A stretch of DNA of 64,000 nt from Helichrysum umbraculigerum (Eukaryota; Streptophyta; Magnoliopsida; Asterales; Asteraceae), in NCBI GenBank assembly GCA_949592205.1, contig CATIUR010000004.1, forward strand, positions 96,618,337 through 96,682,336, written 5' to 3'. The translations under genes were made by a program, and so were the position numbers. The notes beneath the pieces were generated by a model that worked only from the letters and a program-made list of their open reading frames with translations, was not told the origin of the DNA and made no database searches. Position 1 is the first letter of the stretch. Each line of letters starts with the position of its first letter. Shown here one piece after another: positions 34,898-44,916 of the stretch.

Positions 34898-37224
34898 GGC
34901 TCTTCTCACACTCGAAGCCCAAGGAAGATGTTCTCGCCACATTAGGAGCCACCGATCAAATCATTCATTCAAAATCTTTCTCTCAGCGGTTATCCAAACA
35001 ACCTATCTCTCATTTGTTAGTTCCCGCTACACCCTCTACTTCCTCTCAAATGTCTTCTCGTCTAAACAATACGATTTTCAATAACTTCATGGTTGAGCAA
35101 AATAATAGAAACAAACAAATTGTTGATTTTCAAAACCAAATTGATTATTTGCTCAAAATTTCAAACGATTTAATTAAAAACATGGAGGATAATGTTAAAA
35201 GATTGTTTTTAAAAGTTGAGGAGAAGCAAAGAGAAGAAGCGATTAGCAAAGCTATTCATCATTCATCTTATGATTATGATGATATCCTTGTTGTCACTAG
35301 AGGCGGAAAAGAGACTAAGAATGAGAAATCAGAAAATATTCCTTCAGACAAGCCTTCTAGTTCTTCTCTACCCACTGATTCAGTACCTGTTGACACTCCT
35401 GTCACCTCTCCTGAACCAGAATCTTCCAAAGCCCCAGAAATAGTTAAACCAACACGTATACCTTTCCCTGGTAGGCTTAAGAAAGAGAAACAAGAAGCCC
35501 AGTTTGGAAAATATCTGGAGATGTTCAAAAGCCTACACTTAAATGTTCGATTATTAGATGCTTTAGTTGAAATGCCTAGTTGTGCCAAATTCTTTAAAGA
35601 ACATATATCCAACAAAGAAAAACTCAGACAAATAGTTAACTTGCCCTTAGACGCAGAATGCTCTTTAATTATGCAACAAGGACTGCCCCCAAAGTTAGGA
35701 GACACTTGCCGTTTCACTATTCCTTGTTACCTTCAGGATGTTCAAATAAGTAACGCCTTAGCTGACTTAGGAGCTAGTGTAAACCTTATGCCATACTCGC
35801 TTTATAGGAAACTAGGATTAAGCAAACTTTTACCAACCCGTATGACCATCCAATTAGCTGATAGATCAGTTAAACTCCCTCGAGGGATTGCTGAAGATAT
35901 TATGGTGCGTGTTGATAAATTCGTCTTTCCTGTTGATTTTTTTGTTATGGATATTGAGGAAGACGCTCAGGTACCACTCATCCTTGGTAGACCTTTCCTA
36001 AATACTGCCAAGGCCGTCATTGACGTGAATGAAAAATCTTTAAAACTTAGAGTGGGAACTGAGGAAGTCACCTTCAATGTCGATAAACTAATGAAACTTC
36101 CTATGGGAGAAGACCTTGGTCTTGTAGATTCTATGCAGGAAATAATTGAAGAACACTTGGAAGAAATCCTCTCAGTAAGCAGCATTAATCCCCTTCCAAA
36201 CACTGTAATCACAACAAGGAAAATCTGTGAAGAAGGTGCGGGTCTATGCTCAGCTATCTCGGATCCATCCATTGCATCAAAGGAAGTGCTATTACCTTTA
36301 AAGAATTCCAACTTACAGCCCAACAGATTTATCACTGCTGAACCACTTGGACAAGGCACTCCGGTCACTCTCTTGAGAAGAAGCCCTAATTCTGAAGTTC
36401 CTTATTCATCTCTCTCAAAAGAAGAAATTCTGAAGACTCTCAAGGAAATGGAGTCAATGCTTAAACCATCCGATCCGCAACTTTCTGAAAGTTGTGAAAA
36501 CTTGAAACCAGAGATTACTTTTACCACATCTTCTTCAGCTCAGTTTCAGAAATTTGCGTTCACAAAGGACAACAAAGAAATAATCACTGAAGATAATGCA
36601 ATCTCTCAATCTTCCCAAGTAAAATATGAGCTGAGAAAAGATGAGCTTTACAACAATACAGAATGGGTTGAAATAGCATCAGCCGACATTCCAGAGGCAC
36701 CTGCAGTTGAGTCAGATTATCAGACAACATACGATGAGCTTAAGAGAGACGAGATTGCCAGGATGAAGCCTTCCACTGAAGAACCACCCGAATTGGAGCT
36801 AAAGGAACTTCCCTCACACCTTGAATATGCTTTTCTCGAAGGAACTTCGCACTTACCAGTTATCATATCCAAAGATCTGAAGCCTGAAGAGAAAGCACTA
36901 CACATTAAGGTTCTAAATTCACATAAAAAAGCGATTGCATGGAAAATCTCTGACATACAAGGGATCAGCCCAAATTACTGCACTCACAAGATCTTAATGG
37001 AAAATGCCTTCAGGCCTTCCATTCAAAGGAAAAGGAGAGTTAACCCGAAGATTCAAGACGTGGTGAAAAAGGAGGTTATCAAACTCTTGGATGCTGGCTT
37101 AATTTACCCTATTTCAGATTCCCCATGGGTCAGTCCAGTTCAAGTCATCCCAAAGAAAGGAGGCATGACGGTCATCGCTAATGAGGACAACGAGTTGATT
37201 CCAACACGAACCGTCACCGGTTAG
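34898..37224 (+). pseudogene. E1 gag C-terminus, aspartic protease and start of RT, ending in TAG
   Basis: Continues the gag frame from 34903. A gag tail and coiled segment (35040-35240) lead to an S/P-rich linker and the protease: D-L-G-A-S at 35764-35778 with I-L-G-R-P-F-L near 35980, the Athila form of the retroviral-type protease. A long linker (about 36080-36800) precedes RT fingers (I-P-K-K-G-G near 37150). A TAG at 37222-37224 falls where Trp is usual before R-V-C-I-D-Y-R-K-L; the frame is unchanged afterwards, so this is a point nonsense mutation. Confidence 0.9.
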
Positions 37225-38556
37225 AGGGTATGTATCGACTATCGGAAACTAAATGAAGCTACACGCAAAGATCACTTCCCTCTACCGTTCATTGATCAGA
37301 TGCTTGAAAGATTGTCAGGAAACGAATTTTATTGCTTCCTCGACGGTTTCTCCGGCTATTTTCATATACCTCTCGATCCAAAGGACCAAGAAAAGACAAC
37401 GTTCACCTGTCCATACGGAACCTTTGCCTACCGACGTATGTCGTTTGGCTTATGTAATGCACCGGTGACATTTCAAAGATGCATGGTAGCAATCTTCCAT
37501 GACATGATTGAACAATGCATGGAAGTGTTCATGGATGATTTTTCGGTTTTCGGAGTTTCGTTCACCACTTGTCTTTCTAACTTGAACAAGATGCTCACCC
37601 GATGTGAAGAATCTAACCTAGTTCTGAATTGGGAAAAATGCCATTTCATGGTAAAAGAAGGCATAGTTTTAGGACACCGTATACCCAAAGCTGGAATTGA
37701 AGTTGACAAAGCAATAGTCGAGACCATCTCAAAACTTCCACCATCCACCTCTGTCAAAGCCATCCGCAGTTTTCTAGGACACGCTGGGTTCTACCGTCGC
37801 TTTATCAAAGATTTCTCTAAGATATCCCAACCTATGACTCATCTCCTCGAAAAGGATACTCCGTTTGTCTTTACAGATGAATGTCTCAAGGCCTTCGATC
37901 ATCTGAAAGATCTGCTTGTTCATGCACCGATCATGGTTGCTCCAAACTGGAGTCTCCCATTTGAAATCATGTGCAACGCCAGTGATTTCGCTGTTGGAGC
38001 AGTTCTGGGACAGCGGAAGGAGAAACAGTTTCAACCAATATACTACGCCAGCAAAACGCTCACTGACGCCCAAGAAAATTATACGACTACAGAAAAAGAG
38101 CTGCTAGCGGTAGTATTTGCTTTTGATAAATTTCGTTCTTATCTAATCTTGTCCAAAACTATTGTCTATACAGATCACTCAGCTCTGAAATATCTTTTTA
38201 AGAAGCAAGATGCTAAACCTCGCCTTCTACGATGGATTTTACTCCTTCAAGAATTCGACATCGAAATCAAAGACAAAAAAGGAGCAGAAAACGTCGCGGC
38301 GGACCATCTCAGCCGATTAGAGAATCCTTCAATGGATAAGTTGCACAAAAAAGACATTCAAGACCAGTTCCAGAAGAACAACTCATGCATATTGGTAGAT
38401 ACCATCAAGGGTCACGATCTACCAATGATCCCTGGTATGCTGACTATGCCAATTATTTGGTGGGAAAAGTTGTACCTAAAGGATGCCAACCTCTCGAAGA
38501 CAAAAATTCTTCCGCGATATAAAATGTTACTATTGGGACAACCCTTTCCTCTTTAA
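37225..38556 (+). pseudogene. E1 RT palm and RNase H
   Basis: Same frame as the preceding part. RT motifs D-Y-R-K-L-N, F-S-G-Y-F, F-G-L-C-N-A-P and FMDD at 37528-37539 (both catalytic Asp present). Ty3-type RNase H follows with Y-T-D-H-S-A-L and A-D-H-L-S-R near 38300. About 38420-38432 a one-base shift moves the true frame, and a second shift at the A5 run near 38503 moves it again into the integrase frame. The tail to 38556 is therefore out of frame. Confidence 0.9.
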
Positions 38557-39703
38557 GGTTTGCCCTGATCAGATCATTAGAAGATGCGTTGATGGGAAAG
38601 AGGCAGAACACATCTTACACCAAAGCCACCATGGACCTACTGGAGGACATCACGGTACCAACATGACCGCAAGAAAAGTGTACGATGCCGGCTTTTTCTG
38701 GCCAACCATATTTCGAGATGCGTACGATCTAGTGAGACGCTGCGATATCTGCCAAAGACAAGGCAATATAACAGCCCGGAATGAAATGCCACTCACAAAC
38801 ATCCAGGCCGTAGAAATCTTCGATATCTGGGGATTAGATTTTATGGGACCATTCCTTAAATCTAACGGTAAAGAGTACATCTTGGTTGCAGTCGACTACG
38901 TCTCCAGGTGGGCCGAGGCCCAAGCTCTCCAAACAAATGACGCCAAAGTGGTAACCAAATTTCTCAAAAAGCTATTCAGTCGATTTGGAACTCCAAAAGC
39001 AATAATTAGTGATCGTGGTACACACTTTTGCAACGTTCAATTCATGAAAGTTCTGCAACAGTATGGTGTCACTCACAAGACATCAACAGCTTATCACCCC
39101 CAGACAAATGGGCAAGCTGAGACGACAAATCGAGCTTTGAAAAGAATCTTGGAAAGAACTGTTGGTAATCATGGGTACAAATGGGCTAAAAAATTAGATG
39201 ATGCATTGTGGGCATTCAGAACCGCCTATAAAACACCATTAGGAACCACACCATATCGTCTAGTTTATGGCAAGGCATGTCACTTACCAATTGAGCTGGA
39301 ATATAAAGCATACTGGGCTTTAAAGAACTGCAACTTAGATATTTCTACAGCTGGAGCAAATAGACAAATGCAGTTGAATGAGTTAGCCGAACTAAGGGAT
39401 CAGGCATATGACAGTTCGTTAAGCTTCAAAGAACGAACTAAGAGGATTCACGATGCTAAGCTGAGGCAATCACGATTCAAAACAGGAGATAAAGTGCTGC
39501 TCTTTAATTCGCGATTCAAAAAATTCTCTGGCAAGTTCAAGATCAGGTGGAGCGGACCATTCATAGTATCAAAGGTATTTCCTTACGGTGCAGTCGAACT
39601 CAAGGCACCAGAAGGTAATTTTAAGGTTAATGGTCATCGCTTAAAGCATTACTTCGAAGACTTTCCCATCAGGGAAGATGTCTTTATCTTTGAACCACCG
39701 TGA
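38483..39703 (+). CDS. E1 integrase
   Basis: Inserts the cDNA into the genome. HHCC zinc-binding domain (H-Q-S-H-H ... C-D-I-C-Q), catalytic core with D in G-L-D-F-M-G, D in I-S-D-R-G-T-H-F and E in G-Q-A-E-T-T-N, then a C-terminal domain (K-T-G-D-K-V-L, W-S-G-P-F) ending at TGA 39701-39703. All catalytic residues are present. Upstream frameshifts separate it from RNase H. No chromodomain is seen, consistent with Athila rather than chromoviruses. Confidence 0.9.
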   Translation: MPTSRRQKFFRDIKCYYWDNPFLFKVCPDQIIRRCVDGKEAEHILHQSHHGPTGGHHGTNMTARKVYDAGFFWPTIFRDAYDLVRRCDICQRQGNITARNEMPLTNIQAVEIFDIWGLDFMGPFLKSNGKEYILVAVDYVSRWAEAQALQTNDAKVVTKFLKKLFSRFGTPKAIISDRGTHFCNVQFMKVLQQYGVTHKTSTAYHPQTNGQAETTNRALKRILERTVGNHGYKWAKKLDDALWAFRTAYKTPLGTTPYRLVYGKACHLPIELEYKAYWALKNCNLDISTAGANRQMQLNELAELRDQAYDSSLSFKERTKRIHDAKLRQSRFKTGDKVLLFNSRFKKFSGKFKIRWSGPFIVSKVFPYGAVELKAPEGNFKVNGHRLKHYFEDFPIREDVFIFEPP

Positions 39704-39949
39704 GTCGACAGAAAGGTACAAAGAGTCAAGCTAGAGACTCGTAAAACAAGCGCTCTTGGGAGGCACCCCAAGCCTATCTTTATTTCTGTCATTTTATTTC
39801 TTAGTTTATTTTTATTAAGTATGGTTGTCTCTGAACTAATAAAATTGCAGGCTTGCCACTTATCTGACTTCGAATTGTAAAATCTGAGATAAGTATTGTT
39901 CATTAACTATCACTGTTAGCATTACCTGTTTATTTTATCTTGTTTCAGG
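39704..39949 (+). promoter_or_regulatory. E1 integrase-ORF3 gap ending in a 3' splice site
   Basis: Noncoding 246 bp. It ends with a pyrimidine-rich tract and TTGTTTCAG (AG at 39947-39948) one base before the ATG of the third ORF, a good plant acceptor. Suggests ORF3 is translated from a spliced RNA. Confidence 0.5.
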
Positions 39950-40609
39950 ATGGACGCTGTTGACGCTGATCATGTAGCTGCGAGACCACGCAGACGACAC
40001 AGACCCCGTAGACGCAGAGTACAGAGAGCCGCTATGCTGACTATCACTGAGGAGGACCTGACTGATGTCCCGATCACTCACGAGGAGTTGCCCGATGAGG
40101 GGCCCTCATCACCTTTGCCAGCCCCCGTACCCACTTTCGAGTACGGTATCACTACGGCTGACCCAGCTGCTTCGTGGGCCCTCTTTCGGACACTCTCCAT
40201 CCAGCATGACATCATGTCCTCTATCTGTAAGCAGCTTGAGATTCCGAGACCGGATGCCATTCCCTACAGGCTGGGCCCAGATCCAGGACCATCTCGACTT
40301 CCATGGTTCTTCTGTCCTCCTGCTGATCCACCCGTTCTCTCTACTGCTTGAACTTCCACTGGCCCCACTACTGCAGCTGCTGATCCTGATCCAGCATTGC
40401 CCACAGGATTTGCATCACCAGATCACAGCCTCACAGAGCAGCTTCTGGCTAGTTTTGATGCTCACACTTCTGTCACTTCCTCTGACGAGATCGTGAGTCA
40501 GGCTATGGCTGCTATGGACTTCTCCATTCCATCTCCGACTTCTGTTTTCGACAGGGATGTTGAGGCAGAGTTTGATCCTGACACTGACGACCTACTTGAT
40601 GATTACTAG
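39950..40609 (+). pseudogene. E1 third ORF, basic N-terminus and acidic C-terminus, with in-frame TGA
   Basis: 220 codons from ATG 39950 to TAG 40607-40609, interrupted by one TGA at 40349-40351 in the same frame. N-terminus is strongly basic (RPRRRHRPRRRRVQR), the C-terminus acidic (E-F-D-P-D-T-D-D-L-L-D-D-Y). The middle is P/S/T-rich. It occupies the env-like position of Athila elements but shows no signal peptide or membrane segment, so it does not look like an envelope. Function unknown; could be RNA-binding or nuclear. Confidence 0.55.
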
Positions 40610-40638
40610 ATTTTATATTTATTATTTACTTTCTGTAT

Positions 40639-42995
40639 TGTAACACCCGCCAAATTAGGACTAGCAATTAGTGCCTAATTCTCTATTAATACATGTAATT
40701 AGTTCTGTATTAGGCTAATTTATGTATCGAAATATATATTGTTGAATATATACAAAAATACGATTTGATTAAATCGTACGCGACTTAAATCGAATGTAAT
40801 TCGATTCAGTTATTTCGGACGTTGGTGAAACATTTTTATTTGAACAATAAAATATTATTTAATAACGCGATTGTGTCCAAAATATTAGTCCAACAATCCT
40901 CGTAAGTTATCTCGCACCTCGCGATTTAAGCCCACACGATTTAAAAACGATAAATGCGTAAATCAATTTAAAATGCGTTTTATAATCTAAATTACTAAAA
41001 TTCAATAAAATAATTCAAGAAAAACATTTAATAAAAGTTCATAATTTAAAACAAATAATAAACGCGTAAAATAAATAATTAAACGATTAAACAATCAAGG
41101 AAAACGAACACCGCACGGAGCGCGATTGCAGGAAACGAAATTGGTGAAGTCCACACCCGGTGGACCCCACTCGAAATCAGCCCAAAAAGGTGAGGGTCAC
41201 CACCTCCCTCACCTCACTTTCACTTTCTTTCTCTCTCTCTTCCTCCTTTCTTCTCTCAAAAACCCACACCACCTTCATCAACAAAAATCACAAAATACTA
41301 CCATCAAACAACCTCAAATCACTTCACTCGTTTGGAAGAAAACGTCCACCGCATCGAGATCTACATTTCCATCTTTTCGGATTCCTCCGGCGTTAACTTC
41401 GTAAGTTTCCGACAAATCCCGACACCTCTCGTTTTCTATTGTTTTCGACTTATAATTGTTTGTTTAAGCTTATAATGTCCATATTTGGGTTGGATAAAAA
41501 TATTGGACCAAACGGTGGCCGGGAAACTCGTTTTCGACACAAAATCCGGCCAACAGCCCGTAACGTCGCATCTGGCCTGGAGCCTTTGCGACGTTGCGTA
41601 TAACGTCGCACATAGCGACGTCGCCTACTACGTCGCTAGAATCAACAACGTCGCGTATAGCGACATCATCCTTAACGTCGCATTAAATTGCGAAACGTCG
41701 CCTTTAGCGACGTCATGCTCAACGTCGCAATCCTTACCTGGGACGTCACACCTAACGTCGCACAAACCAAGACTTGAAAACTCAGATTTTTACTAAGTGT
41801 CGAGACCTAAAATTTTATCACCTGATTTTACCCAAATTCGGATCCAGATGCGTTTTTTGACCGCCGCCCCTTGGACCCCGCTACCAGGGGCGCTGCCCCC
41901 GGACCCCGTACTTAGATTTCGTGGACACATTTCACACCAAACATCAAACTTGTATAACACTTTGAAACTAACAAAATAACGTCAAGATCATTATTACCAA
42001 TAATCACCAACGGGCCGTACGCGTTTTCAAACACTTAAACTATCCACCGAATTGGGAACATTTGGACATTATAGTTGGACGAACAACTACAAGGTAGTCT
42101 TATTAGATACCTTCGCATATTATAACCATCGCGTGTCGTGGACACCCTCAGGTTACAAGTCTTTGGACTTTGATTCTCGGCTAATCATTCTCAGTTTATT
42201 TTCATAAACTCAACGACTCAGGTGAGTCTCATAGCCCCTCTTTTACTGTTTTACTCAGGGGTGTGATATATTGCTCATTTTTAACATGTGAACGCAAGTA
42301 CAAACATTTCATATACTACATGAGTTTTTCACAACTAATCATTTAAAGTCCTCCGTCAGCATAGTTGTTAATACGTTGTAGCATGAATATTAGTATATGG
42401 TACCATATAGGATTGACCCTCCTCGTTCGGGTTAGCAAGCACTAACCGGGTAAACGGACGTACTAATATTTGGGAAGACGAATGTTGATTAGGCATTCGT
42501 GGAGGCACCTCGCCCGGAATTCTCTTTAGGGGACCCGGCCCTCGAGTTAAGCTCAACTATGTGCTCATGGCTGTATACACGATTACTATCATTTTATTTG
42601 CTGGATGCAAATCATTATTAAATCTTGCGGTTCATACTATATTACTTGATTTCAAACCTGTGAGCTGACCAGCTTTAGCTGACCCATTCTAGCATGTATC
42701 GCAGGTACCAAGCAGTAGGTTGTTTCGGCTTCAGGACTTTTAGCTCGAGTCAGCATACAGATGTTTGAGATTTTCTTGCATTAGTATATTTTGTACAAGT
42801 ACTTATGTACTGAAATCTCCTTTTATTTAAACTCGAGCTATGTAAAGCTATAAATGTTGTAAACATTTCAATGTCAATATATTTTGTTAAAACGACTCAT
42901 ATAGAGTCGTTTACTATATATCTTTGTGCTTTGTTATTGATTAGTAACACCCTAAAAGTATGCTTCCGCAAATCATTAAATTTGGGGGTGTTACA
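40639..42995 (+). mobile_element. C2: solo LTR behind E1 ORF3
   Basis: TGTAACACCCG to GGGTGTTACA, flanked by TGTAT at 40634-40638 and 42996-43000. Shares the ACCGCACGGAGCGC block (near 41110), CT-rich leader (41210-41265), GTAAGT (41401-41406), CAGGTGAGTCT (near 42220) and 3' end with C1 and C3. Carries one GGGGCGCTGCCCC hairpin (near 41888). Open frames inside are leader shadows. Confidence 0.9.
41563..41763. repeat. C2 motif array (ACGTCGC)
   Basis: About fourteen AACGTCGC or GCGACGT half-sites. Same motif as copia B although the LTR backbone belongs to the C family; sister LTRs C1 and C3 carry TGTGTCGC at this place. Confidence 0.8.
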
Positions 42996-43000
42996 TGTAT

Positions 43001-44916
43001 TATGACTCTGTACTTACGCTTTAGACCTGCTACCTAGATGAGATACTGTGATATGTGTGTTGTTGTTTACGCAGAATTCAGCTTTGTGTGGAATGGTTGA
43101 TCTTAAACGAGCCTGGTCCTTAAAATCCAGCAATTCACCAGCACCACTCCTGCACAAACCTGGTCTATTCCAGTAAACACAAATGGGGAGTCTCTCTATT
43201 CCTTTCTCCCCGTTCCAATTATGTTTATTATGCCTATGTTAGTACGTTTAATTTTTGTACCTCATCCTAAACTTATCACTAAGTGTGGGATTCCAACCCA
43301 AATTGAACACTTGAGAAACATCTACTTACATGTTCAAACTCTAAGTGTGGGATTTTACTAGTAAAATCTCTACTCAAGAGAACATTAGGGACAATGTTCC
43401 TCTAAGTGTGGGATGGTAGGTATAGAATACCTTAAATAGGTGATTTTTATGTCCAATAGCAATCTTTCTCTCAAAATTTTTCGAAAATAAGGTCAAATTT
43501 TTTCAAAATTAATGAGTCTAACTCAGTTTTTGAGTCTCAGATACTACTGAGAAAAACCATTTTCAAAATATAAGTATGATATTTCTAAAAGCCTAAAGGA
43601 AATAAGGTAGAAATTGCTTAAGCAAGAAGTAATAATCAAAGGAGCATGACTAGACACATACAACCCTTTGCAGTAAGGTATCTTGAGCCTAAAAGCATTC
43701 ATCTTTAATGCTTCACTTTCATTTCTTGTGTGTGTGCCGATGTCTGTATCTCTGAATTAGAACTTGCTCTTGACATACGCTTCGAGACCATATTGGTGTG
43801 TACCGTACGCGGTATAGGTGCAATTAAATGACCTTGACATTCCTTAGGACTTAACCCATTTCTTACATATCTTTTTAAGCCCAAAACCCTTTCCGATGCT
43901 CATTTTTAGTATCGAAGATCCGCCTAGTATACCCTGTTGAGCCTAAACCTTTCGTTTCTTCAAAACCCTAATTTTCACCCACTTCCCAAAATTACCCCCA
44001 AACTTATCTTGGAATTTCTGAGGTTATGAAGAACACCCTTTTAGAATATCTGTTTCAAATATCCTACTCATTTGCATTCTCCAAAATCAAGCTTCTCAAC
44101 AAATAGTGCGGGAAAATTAGCACACAAGAGAACTGAAAGGACGATGGTGCGGGAAAAATTAGCACCTGGAAAAGAATCAAAATGATCAAGATAGAGGAAA
44201 AGATTTCTAAAGGATTCAAAATATAAATTCCTTGGAAATTCTCTAAAAGAAATTCTGAAGAAAAGAAAAAAAAAAGACAACAGAAGAAAAAGAAAAGAAA
44301 ATAGCTCCGCAAATAAAGCTGAAAGTTTCAAAGCATAGCTTTTCATGGATCCGGCAAAAGCTGAAACAGCTACCAACTCTCCGTTCCTCTCTGTTCTAAA
44401 TAAAGTTGTTCATGATCTCAGTGATTTTAGGATAAGCTAAACACCCTCACAACCAAACAAACCACTATCCATACCCTTCACCCTCACCAAACACTACAAC
44501 CCTCTGAATGTCTTGAGATAATTAGCACCGTCCTCACCTAAGTGGTGGAGATCCGATTCTCGATCAATCCTATGACGATGAGTGCAGCATGACTGGCTAT
44601 TTTTGAGCGATTTCATTTGAGCTAGATTGATAGGAAACCCGATACACTTTGAGTGAATTGAGTGACCACCTATAGTGAGATCGCCTAGTCATGTGTACTC
44701 CAAGATCATGAGATCTGGACATACGCCGAAGAGAATCTCTTCTTGTTTATGGAAGGATCATCTTATCCTCCTCCACACTTTTAGAAGTAACTTGCTTATA
44801 TGAGGAAATGCTAATCTCGGAACATATTCTCTGACTCGCCCCTAAAAACATGACCTAAAAATATTTTTCAGAGAGTTGTTGCTTGAGGACAAGCAACGTC
44901 TAAGTGTGGGATAACT
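43001..44916 (+). other. E1 3' UTR with reiterated PPT-like blocks
   Basis: No coding sequence seen. CTAAGTGTGGGA occurs at 43279-43290, 43341-43352, 43402-43413 and at the functional site 44900-44911. Two GCGGGAAAA...TTAGCAC segments lie near 44108 and 44149. 44240-44310 is A/G-rich. Open frames on the opposite strand here are artefacts of that composition. Confidence 0.7.
44900..44916 (+). promoter_or_regulatory. E1 polypurine tract
   Basis: CTAAGTGTGGGATAACT directly before the 3' LTR, preceded by GAGGACAAGCAA, a block common before the 3' LTR of Athila/Tat elements. Confidence 0.8.

Noticed and set aside
44064..44376. Hydrophobic minus-strand open frames
   Set aside because: Antisense of an A/G-rich 3' UTR; F/L runs come from poly-purine composition.
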